A stretch of DNA of 64,000 nt from positions 1,860,001-1,924,000 of the forward strand of contig OZ244850.1 in assembly GCA_965220895.1 (NCBI GenBank), read 5' to 3'. Position 1 is the first letter of the stretch. The number at the start of each line of letters is the position of its first letter. Made by a program: the position numbers and the translations under genes. Of the stretch, positions 34,990 to 42,124 are shown in pieces. The notes beneath the pieces were generated by a model. It was not told the origin of the DNA, did no database searches, and worked only from the letters and a program-made list of their open reading frames with translations. Origin of the DNA: WTFY01 sp965220895 (GTDB lineage Bacteria > Pseudomonadota > Gammaproteobacteria > UBA4575).

Positions 34990-37254
34990 ATGTCAAGGAG
35001 AGCCACAAACAGGAAAACTGCCCGAACTGGGAATGTTCGATTCTCAATTGAAAGTCGGGTTCTTCGTGAATTAGGCGAACGGCTTGTAAAGAAGCCTGAA
35101 GTTGCACTCCTTGAGTTAATTAAAAACGCTTACGATGCCGATGCAACCGAATGTGTAGTTGATGCGACCGAGCCTGGCTTGTTAACTATTGTTGATGATG
35201 GACACGGAATGACAATGTCTCAGTTCAGAAAAAGCTGGATGCGTGTTGGGACAAGTTCAAAATCCAATAAACTGAAGACCCCAAAGTACGGCCGAGTAAT
35301 CACAGGCGAAAAAGGCATTGGTCGATTTGCTGTCCGCTTTCTAGGCCAAAAATTACAGCTGATTTCGGTGGCTGATGATGCAAAATCGGCAAAACGCACA
35401 AAACTCACAGTCGACTTTAATTGGCCAGGCGTTGATCGGACTATGGATCTTGAGAAAGTGTCAGTGCCTTACAAGCTTGAAACTACCGATTCTTCGGAAG
35501 CGCTTGGGACGCGCTTAGTAATTTCAGCGTTACGAATTGCGAATCTGGGTCGAATCAATTGGCAACAGGTTCGCACAGGAGCGGCTGGCGTGGTTTCGCC
35601 TCTGCAGTCTCTGTTAAAAAGTACGGAGGCGACATCTGTCTCTGACAAGAGAAGCGCTGGTGTGAGTGATCTGGGGTTCAAACTTACAATTTTAGATGGA
35701 AGTGAGGAAGACACTGAAAGTGACCTTGCGAAGCAGATTCTTGATAGCTTTGTTTTGCGTAGCACAATCGAAGCTTCCGCAGGAAAATTTAGGATTCGAA
35801 TTTATGAGAATGATTCAAGTAAGCCATTGTTAAAAATTAATGACAAGTACTCCAGTTCGCTGGGTTCTGTCTATGCAGATTTGCGATTTTTCCCGCATCG
35901 TTCCGGCACATTTAAAAACTCTCCTATCGACGGCCGGCGTGCATATGCTTGGATCAGGGAAAATTCTGGTGTGGCCGTATTTGACAGGGGATTTAGGGTT
36001 CTACCTTATGGAAGCAAGAATGACGACTGGCTCAGGCTTGCTGCAGATACGGCGCGAAATGTCCGAGTCCCACGATCCTGGATAGCAAACAAATGGTTTC
36101 CTATGACGGAACCTGAACAAAGGGCAACTTCTGAAAACTGGATGCTCCGCCTGCCACAATCTGCACAGATGGTTGGCTTAGTGCGTGTTGAAGGTCAGCG
36201 TAATAGCAAACAGACAGATAGTGATGGACTGATTGCAGCTGCTGACCGTGAAGGGTTCTTGGAAAATGAAACATTTGATCAATTTTGGCACCTCGTGCGT
36301 GGGGCAATCGAGTTGGTAGCTGTCGCTGACAGACAAGTTCAGCGAAGAAATGAAAAGCTCCAGCAAGAAGATGCGCTTGAAAAAAGCCGTGAAGAGACTC
36401 TGGCAGCTATAAGGGAAATTGAAGAGATGCCCAGTCTAAGTGCAGCCCAAAAGAAGCGCATAGCGTCCATGCTTGTGGACAGTCAAGAACGAGTAGAAAG
36501 TCAAGAGGTGCGATCTTCGCAACGCGAAGCGCAATTACAAGTCATGAGCTTACTTGGTGTTATTGCAGGATATATGACGCACGAGTTTGGTGTAGCACTG
36601 ACAGACTTGGAAACTGCACAAACAAAACTGAAATCACTTGCGAGAAAGCATAGTGCATTAATGGACCCTGCATTGGCGTTGGATGCTCGCATCGCACGCC
36701 TGAAGGACTTTTCTACCTATGTGCACGCCTATGTGGAAGGTGTGCGCAAGCTACCAAATACCAAATTTGCTATACGACCACGTATAAAGCAGGTAACGAG
36801 ATTACTCGGAGATTATGCAAAGGAACGAGGAATTAAAGTTGAAATCAGCGTTGAACGTGATCTTGCCAGTCCTGCCGTTCCAGTCACACTTTATAATGGA
36901 ATCCTGCAGAACCTTTTTACCAATGCCCTGAAGGCTGTCTCAGCTCATCGGGGTGTCGATGACATGACAATTGCGTTCAGGGCTTGGAACGATAAGAAAT
37001 GGCATCACTTGCAAGTTTCAGATACCGGAATTGGTATTCCTCCAGCACTGGAAAAGTTTGTTTTTGACCCATTGTTTAGCACAACAGATATAAACAAGGA
37101 CCCTGTAGGATCAGGCATGGGACTGGGCTTGTCGCTGGTGCGACGTTGCGTTGAGGCGTTTTCTGGAAAGGTAGATCTTATTTCCGCTCCACCAGGGTTC
37201 GTGACATGTGTTGATGTGTCTCTCCCGCTTTTTTCAGATTCAGGCAAGACATGA
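34990..37254 (+). CDS. Tandem GHKL ATPase: Hsp90/MutL-like head plus histidine-kinase tail
   Basis: A 754-residue protein from ATG 34990 (ATG 34951 inside the methylase is possible). The N-terminal GHKL ATPase has ELIKNAYDAD (42-51), VDDGHGM (68-74) and GEKGIGRFA (106-114), as in Hsp90/MutL/MORC proteins. A charged coiled coil follows near 450-510. The C-terminal part is a complete histidine kinase core: GYMTHEFGVALTDL with His531, N box around Asn641 (LFTNALKAVS), VSDTGIGIPP with Asp678, and GSGMGLGLS at 707-715. No membrane segment is seen, so it should be cytoplasmic. The two ATPases in one chain suggest DNA- or partner-sensing coupled to phosphotransfer to the next gene's receiver. Confidence 0.82.
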   Translation: MSRRATNRKTARTGNVRFSIESRVLRELGERLVKKPEVALLELIKNAYDADATECVVDATEPGLLTIVDDGHGMTMSQFRKSWMRVGTSSKSNKLKTPKYGRVITGEKGIGRFAVRFLGQKLQLISVADDAKSAKRTKLTVDFNWPGVDRTMDLEKVSVPYKLETTDSSEALGTRLVISALRIANLGRINWQQVRTGAAGVVSPLQSLLKSTEATSVSDKRSAGVSDLGFKLTILDGSEEDTESDLAKQILDSFVLRSTIEASAGKFRIRIYENDSSKPLLKINDKYSSSLGSVYADLRFFPHRSGTFKNSPIDGRRAYAWIRENSGVAVFDRGFRVLPYGSKNDDWLRLAADTARNVRVPRSWIANKWFPMTEPEQRATSENWMLRLPQSAQMVGLVRVEGQRNSKQTDSDGLIAAADREGFLENETFDQFWHLVRGAIELVAVADRQVQRRNEKLQQEDALEKSREETLAAIREIEEMPSLSAAQKKRIASMLVDSQERVESQEVRSSQREAQLQVMSLLGVIAGYMTHEFGVALTDLETAQTKLKSLARKHSALMDPALALDARIARLKDFSTYVHAYVEGVRKLPNTKFAIRPRIKQVTRLLGDYAKERGIKVEISVERDLASPAVPVTLYNGILQNLFTNALKAVSAHRGVDDMTIAFRAWNDKKWHHLQVSDTGIGIPPALEKFVFDPLFSTTDINKDPVGSGMGLGLSLVRRCVEAFSGKVDLISAPPGFVTCVDVSLPLFSDSGKT

Positions 37255-38354
37255 TGTCCCCACAGCCTCAACAAATTCTACTAATTGACGATGAGCTCAG
37301 AGAAATTGAAGGGCTGGAAAAGGAGCTTCATGAAGTTCTGGAAGGTGACCAGGTTGATATAGCAACCTGGATTCCGAGAGCCGGTGACAATCCTGATGAA
37401 GTTCTTTTATCCAAGATCAGCCCTGAAACGATCTTGGTGATTACTGATTATGACTTGACAAAAGAAGGGTTGCTAGGTTTCCAGGGAACTAACGTTCGTA
37501 GCTTATGTCAGCAAAAACTCATTCCAGTCGGAGATTTTTCCCGTGGCAAACCTGAGTCTCTACCAAACGAGCCAGACTTATTCAGTATGAGGGTACCAGT
37601 CTCCTCGCCGGAACATGCTGCACAGTATATTGCTGGTGTTTATCAGGGTTTTTCTGAGATTCGTTGCAAAGCTAATGACCTCCCCCCAGGAACATCAAGC
37701 ATCTCAGCTGCGGCAGCGTGGATACTAGGGCGCCCAGAACTGGAGCCCGGTTTGTCGTTGTACTTTTCCCGGCTTGCCACCTCAAACCCATGGCTTCGTG
37801 AACGGTTGCAGTCTTCGGCAACATCTCAAGAAGAAAACCGTCAGCAGACTATGATTAAACTTTTGTCTTATATGGTTGGCCATGTAATTCAAAATCTTGT
37901 GCTTGCATTTCCGGGTCCTTTGATAAATGTGTCGGTACTGGCTGCGTATTTGGCAGTTTCTGAAACGGATGCGAGGGAATTTGCGGGAGAAGCTGAGCTT
38001 GCTGCATATACAGGCCCATTCTGCGCTTTAGGGCCCTATTATTGGCGAAGCGATGTTGATGCCATCGTCGATAGGGCTATCGAGTTGATGAATGGAGATT
38101 TACCCGACGAAGAAAGCGAGCTGAATCGATTCGTGGTGGAAAGAGTAATCAATCATCCACTTGGTGCTCACAACTGTGATAGGGATGGCTGCAATGGTAT
38201 GCGGGGTGGATTCTGGTGTCCGTTTTCGAAGCGGCCAGTTTGTTCGCTAAATGAGTGTTCCGAAGCATCTACAGCTTGGATTCCTGATGGTGCTGACCTT
38301 TGCAGAGTCGAGAAAGATTTTTTTGATGAATTTGCACCACTGTTAGGTCTTTGA
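37251..38354 (+). CDS. Receiver-domain protein with Cys-rich C-terminus
   Basis: A 367-residue protein overlapping the kinase stop (ATGATG). The N-terminal ~100 residues are receiver-like: ILLIDDELREI with Asp13/Asp14 and ILVITDYDLTKEG with the probable phosphoacceptor Asp66. The canonical Lys-Pro is not clear. The middle is helical with no DNA-binding motif recognised. The C-terminus has Cys309, Cys314, Cys323, Cys331 and Cys336 (NCDRDGCNG to CSLNECSEA), probably a metal site. A plain transcription factor is unlikely; it may be an adaptor or effector for the GHKL kinase. Confidence 0.72.
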   Translation: MMSPQPQQILLIDDELREIEGLEKELHEVLEGDQVDIATWIPRAGDNPDEVLLSKISPETILVITDYDLTKEGLLGFQGTNVRSLCQQKLIPVGDFSRGKPESLPNEPDLFSMRVPVSSPEHAAQYIAGVYQGFSEIRCKANDLPPGTSSISAAAAWILGRPELEPGLSLYFSRLATSNPWLRERLQSSATSQEENRQQTMIKLLSYMVGHVIQNLVLAFPGPLINVSVLAAYLAVSETDAREFAGEAELAAYTGPFCALGPYYWRSDVDAIVDRAIELMNGDLPDEESELNRFVVERVINHPLGAHNCDRDGCNGMRGGFWCPFSKRPVCSLNECSEASTAWIPDGADLCRVEKDFFDEFAPLLGL

Positions 38355-38369
38355 GTGGCGATCTGCACC

Positions 38370-39089
38370 ATGGCTAAAAGATCGATAGCTCAAGTGGCAA
38401 AACAACAGCTGGTTGACCTATGGAAGGATTTTCGAGTCAATTTGCGACAAATCAATCGAGAAGTAAGACTGCCCGATTCAAACGTGATTGCCATCCTGGA
38501 TAAGGCAGATGATTATGCAACTTTTGATTTAGGCCCCATAGTTCTTTATTTACCTGAAAAGGCTTCTTCAAGGAAAAACTCAAAGGTTTACGCTGTGATT
38601 GGTGGTCAGCTAAAGCTCGGACGTGACGCAGGCTGCAATGACAGCCTGCGAACACAAAGCTATGCTACAAAAATTGGATATTTTCGAGAACGGGAAGGCT
38701 GCCTCAAACATATTTTTGGGGCACACTACGATCATGATTTGACTATTGCCCATCCAGTGTTTCATGCTCAAATTTCAACGCAAGCTGAATTGGCAGAAGT
38801 AGTCTTCAATAAGTTCAGTTTTATTAATAGTCTATGCGAGGATGGGGATAAAGTAGTAGGAATGCTTGGCAATGTACGCGTACCAACATCTCAGATGGAT
38901 TTCTTTGCTGTTCTGCTTCAAGTTTTTTCTGATCATCTAGTTAACGAAAGTTCTCCAGCACTCGCAAAGGAGTTTTATAAGAAGCTATATGAAAATTGTC
39001 GTTCCTTTTCTTCTTACTGTGATCATGCTGGTTTAACGGAATCCATAGAAAATAATTGTTTTCGGGCACCCTACTGGTATGAACATTAA
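38370..39089 (+). CDS. Unknown protein, fourth gene of the methylase/kinase operon
   Basis: A 239-residue protein; ATG 38370 is chosen, though GTG 38355 follows the previous stop directly. It opens MAKRSIAQVAKQQLVDLWKD, then FDLGPIVLYLPEKASSRKNS with strand-rich content, then GYFREREGCLKHIFGAHYDH and HPVFHAQISTQAELAEVV. The His-rich GAHYDHDLTIAHPVFHAQ segment (about 110-130) could bind metal. I do not recognise the family. It is fixed to the receiver gene by a 0-15 bp gap and shares its composition. Confidence 0.6.
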   Translation: MAKRSIAQVAKQQLVDLWKDFRVNLRQINREVRLPDSNVIAILDKADDYATFDLGPIVLYLPEKASSRKNSKVYAVIGGQLKLGRDAGCNDSLRTQSYATKIGYFREREGCLKHIFGAHYDHDLTIAHPVFHAQISTQAELAEVVFNKFSFINSLCEDGDKVVGMLGNVRVPTSQMDFFAVLLQVFSDHLVNESSPALAKEFYKKLYENCRSFSSYCDHAGLTESIENNCFRAPYWYEH

Positions 39090-39390
39090 CTCTCGTGTTT
39101 TAAGATACAGCTAATTAAATTTCATTTAATTTTAATGAGTGAACAAAAATCTCTTCTTCTACACGTCTGAACGGAGACTACTTTTGGCACGCAAGCCTTA
39201 TTGAAGGGGACAAGCAATTGATCCCTAGGGGAGAAGAAATTTTAGGGAATTAAATACAAGACAGATTTTAATTTATCTCTGTTGCTCTAACTCAGAACAT
39301 CGTCTTTAACAGGGAGATTTGGTTTTTAGTTGCCTGCTGTGCCGCCCGCTTATTTTTGGCACAGACAGGTCGAATCGGTGTACCCAAGCA
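39090..39390. other. AT-rich intergenic stretch
   Basis: About 300 bp after the four-gene operon. It is rich in TTTAAT-type runs and has no open frame of note. It should include the operon's terminator and the promoter for the next nuclease gene; neither is distinct. Confidence 0.4.
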
Positions 39391-40485
39391 ATGAATCTCG
39401 AACACACACTGAAAATAGTGATCAGCCGTCTTATTTCCAATGACTTGGAAAATGAAGCACAAGTTAAGCAGTCTGTTATTCTGCCGGTCCTGCGCGAATT
39501 GGGGTGGGACGATACAGACCCCAAGATGTTTAAGCCGGAGTATTCAGTAGATCGTGGCCTGGTGGATTACGCGTTATTGAGTCATGGCAAGCCACAGGTC
39601 TTTATTGAAGCTAAGCGAATTGGCGCCCTGGATTCTGGCGGCGAGGAGCAATTGTTTGGATATGCATCTAACAGGGGTGTTCCATTGCTTGTCCTGACGG
39701 ACGGTGACCGTTGGGATTTTTATCTCAGCATGGCACCTGGAGTCCTGTCAGAGCAGCGGTTCTACCGGTTGGAGCTGCAGCTGGAACACAAAGTTCGAGA
39801 GTATGCAGAATTCCTGGCCGAGCATCTTCAGAAGGATCATGTTGTTTCTGGAGAAGCAAGACGCAATGCGGAGAAGCGTCTTGCCAGCAACCTAGAGCGA
39901 ACCAGAGCTCGCGAAGCTATCCCGGAAGCCTGGCGGTCTTTGTTAAAGGAACCCGATGAGATACTTCGGGACTTGCTTGCTGAAAAGGTGGAGCGAGAAT
40001 GCGGCACCAAGCCAGAGCTCGATGATGTTGAATTATTTTTACGGAAACTCTTAATTTCGCCATCACAATCAAAGCCCACTACCCAAAAACCACCACGCTC
40101 TCCCAGGCTGAATCCATCACGCCCAAAATCATCGCAGTCTAAAGGGAATAAGCTTGTTGGGTTTCTGTTTAAAGGAGAGAAAGTTGAGCCCGGAACTGCC
40201 AGAGGAACTTTGGTAGAGATATTAGAAATTTTTGGACACCAAGATCCGGAGTTTATGCGGCGTTTTGCTGCACAAACGGCCAGCAAAAATCGGAATTTGG
40301 TGGCGAAGAATCGCTCGGACTTGTATAAAAAATCCCACTTAATTGACAAACATTCCAAAAAATTGAGAAACGGCTGGTGGTTGGGGACTAACCTCAGCAC
40401 AACACAAATCCAAAAGCATATCCAAACTGCATGTGGTATAGCGAGGGTAAGGGTTTCTTCCCAATTAAAACTGATCTGGCGCTAA
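39391..40485 (+). CDS. HsdR-N-like PD-(D/E)XK nuclease, stand-alone
   Basis: A 364-residue protein from ATG 39391 (an ATG at 39319 lies upstream). The first 190 residues match the N-terminal nuclease domain of type I restriction subunits: VKQSVILPVLRELGWDDTDP, then Asp59 in GLVDYALLSHGKPQ, then Glu73-x-Lys75 in FIEAKRIGAL, then LFGYASNRGVPLLVLTDGDR. A Pro/Ser/Lys-rich linker (about 230-260) joins a basic C-terminal domain ending GIARVRVSSQLKLIW. There is no helicase. It could be the cleaving partner of the upstream methylase/kinase operon or an independent solitary nuclease. Confidence 0.72.
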   Translation: MNLEHTLKIVISRLISNDLENEAQVKQSVILPVLRELGWDDTDPKMFKPEYSVDRGLVDYALLSHGKPQVFIEAKRIGALDSGGEEQLFGYASNRGVPLLVLTDGDRWDFYLSMAPGVLSEQRFYRLELQLEHKVREYAEFLAEHLQKDHVVSGEARRNAEKRLASNLERTRAREAIPEAWRSLLKEPDEILRDLLAEKVERECGTKPELDDVELFLRKLLISPSQSKPTTQKPPRSPRLNPSRPKSSQSKGNKLVGFLFKGEKVEPGTARGTLVEILEIFGHQDPEFMRRFAAQTASKNRNLVAKNRSDLYKKSHLIDKHSKKLRNGWWLGTNLSTTQIQKHIQTACGIARVRVSSQLKLIWR

Positions 40486-40642
40486 CCTTCAGGATCGGTA
40501 GAGATGCCTATTCAAAAATCTTCAATATGAAGCATGTAGAGTGTTTGTTCAGGTCATGACCTGGTTCAGCCATTTCACCAGATCTTCTGCACGTAGGTGC
40601 GTATAGAGCAAAATAAATTTTTGAGGATGCTGTAGATTTGGT

Positions 40643-40824
40643 CCAAGGTTGACTGTACCAGTTTTGTACACCTTCCAAATTCTTACAAGGTGTAAGTGAT
40701 TGATTATTCAACTTCAGTATTGGGCGGGCAAGTGCCTCAAGCAACTGATTAATAAAGATAATTTATGGTTACATACTGCCTACGAACCAGGCGGTCGGGA
40801 GTTCGAATCTCTCCGGGCGCGCCA
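40643..40824. repeat. Island end repeat copy B ending in a tRNA-Arg(ACG) 3' fragment (attR)
   Basis: The first ~138 bp match copies A and C. From 40780 to 40824 the sequence reads as the 3' part of a tRNA-Arg, from CTACGAACCAGG (anticodon ACG) through GTTCGAATC to the CCA end. This is what a tyrosine integrase leaves at the far end of an island inserted in a tRNA. The full tRNA-Arg(ACG) is not in the window and should lie left of position 1. Confidence 0.85.
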
Positions 40825-40856
40825 CTGATTCCTTTTTGCATCAAGCGGTTACTGCA

Positions 40857-41030
40857 CTATGCGGTCGCCGCTTGCTGTCTCAGTAACACCAGTGCGGGAC
40901 TTTTGCGGGAGTTTTCTCCGCACACCCGGTTGGTGGCCTCGATCAGGTTCTCCAACTCGGCCCCCGAGTACGCTTTATATGGAGCTCCACATTGGATATA
41001 AATCCCTTTCGTTACGTGAGCCTTGAAAAG
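40857..41030 (-). pseudogene. Possible integrase 3' remnant next to att copy B
   Basis: The minus strand reads AYSGAELENLIEATNRVCGE, NSRKSPALVLLRQQAATA and a stop (40859-40857), which resembles the tail after the catalytic Tyr in some tyrosine integrases. Nothing of the catalytic domain remains upstream. Its place, directly inside an att site and pointing towards it, mirrors the integrase at the left end of the window. Family assignment is tentative. Confidence 0.4.
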
Positions 41031-41041
41031 CTGTCATTTGG

Positions 41042-41356
41042 CTATGCAGCACTCACATGCAAATGAACACCTTCATGTTCCCGCACAGCTGCCAGCACTT
41101 GCGAAATATTATCCAAGCTAGGGTTGCCTTTGTCGCTGAGCATTCGCATCAGGCTAGTGGGTTTTTTGTCCACAATTTCAGCCAAGCCCTGAAAGCCGAT
41201 AGTTGCATTCACATAATCGCGCAGCATCGTTTTGGCCACATCAGGTTCGTTATTCAGCAAACACTCAGCAGCTTCAGTAAGCAGGCCCACACGGAATTCA
41301 GGATCAGCCTGCGCCCGCTCCAAAATGGTGGTTCTAAAATCGCGTGTTAATACCAT
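41042..41356 (-). CDS. HigA-like antitoxin with HTH
   Basis: A 104-residue protein from ATG 41356: MVLTRDFRTTILERAQADPE, then an HTH region (IGFQGLAEIVDKKPTSLMRM), ending VLAAVREHEGVHLHVSA. This is the addiction-module antidote type that binds its own promoter. It follows the toxin gene with a 4-bp gap, the HigBA-like order of toxin first. Confidence 0.85.
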   Translation of the reverse strand: MVLTRDFRTTILERAQADPEFRVGLLTEAAECLLNNEPDVAKTMLRDYVNATIGFQGLAEIVDKKPTSLMRMLSDKGNPSLDNISQVLAAVREHEGVHLHVSAA

Positions 41357-41360
41357 ATTA

Positions 41361-41687
41361 CTACCTTTGTTTTTTGCGCCGCTTGTAGCCTTTCCACAAG
41401 GCTTGCGCGAATTCAATATCGCGGTTTTGCCGCTTTTTGGTACCGCCGCCCAGCAAGATCACCAGTTCCTCACCATCGTGTCCGAAGTAAATCCGGTAGC
41501 CTGGGCCGAAATCCAGTTTATATTCGCTGACACCTTGCCCAACCCCTCTGACGTTGGAGAAATTGCCTGACTCCATGCGCGCAATGGCTGTGCGTACCTT
41601 CAATGCCGCTTGAACATTAAGCGAAGCAAACCATTTTGAGTAAGGATAGTTACCAGTTTCATCCTCATATTCAACAATGTTAATCAT
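41361..41687 (-). CDS. RelE/HigB-like toxin
   Basis: A 108-residue protein with the RelE/ParE-superfamily pattern: NYPYSKWFASLNVQAALKVR, then GVSEYKLDFGPGYRIYFGHD, then LVILLGGGTKKRQNRDIEFA. Gp49/HigB-like members are ribosome-dependent mRNA interferases; the catalytic residues vary and I cannot assert activity. With its antitoxin it forms almost the whole content of the segment between two att sites, so it may secure that segment's maintenance. Confidence 0.88.
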   Translation of the reverse strand: MINIVEYEDETGNYPYSKWFASLNVQAALKVRTAIARMESGNFSNVRGVGQGVSEYKLDFGPGYRIYFGHDGEELVILLGGGTKKRQNRDIEFAQALWKGYKRRKKQR

Positions 41688-41856
41688 AATCCTTTACTAA
41701 CATTTATGCTATCATTGAAATCTGGAAAAATCCACCTTGAGAGCACCTTGGAATCAATCATTTCACCGCCGGCTCCTGATGCTAAGCGGCAAGCTCAGCA
41801 GGTAGCCGATGAATGAAGATAATCGATTTTTGCATCAGGTGCAGGTGGTCGTTGAT

Positions 41857-42037
41857 CCAAGGTTGACTGTACCAGTTTTGTACACCTCGCAAATTCTTAC
41901 AAGGTGTAAGTGATTGATTATCGAACTTCAGTATTGAGCGGGAAAGTGCTTCAAGTAACTGATTAATAATGATAATTTATGGTTGCATACTGCCTACGAA
42001 CCAGGCGGTCGGGAGTTCGAATCTCTCCGGGCCGCCA
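41857..42037. repeat. Island end repeat copy C ending in a tRNA-Arg(ACG) 3' fragment (outer attR)
   Basis: Same structure as copy B: about 138 bp of shared subterminal sequence, then tRNA 3' sequence at 41994-42037 from CTACGAACC to GCCGCCA. One base of the acceptor stem is missing compared with copy B (GGGCCGCCA against GGGCGCGCCA), expected decay of an unused fragment. To its right the base composition and gene content become chromosomal, so this is probably the outer island boundary. Confidence 0.85.
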
Positions 42038-42124
42038 TTTTTTTTGACCTGTCATCACAGCGAGTGGGTGACTATCCTGCAGTAGGCGGATTGTCCAATT
42101 GATTCCAGCTTTCCTTTTGTTGCG

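Noticed and set aside
33603..39089. BREX, DISARM or a plain type I/IIG restriction system
   Set aside because: No PglZ, BrxC, DrmA/B, helicase or specificity subunit is encoded here.
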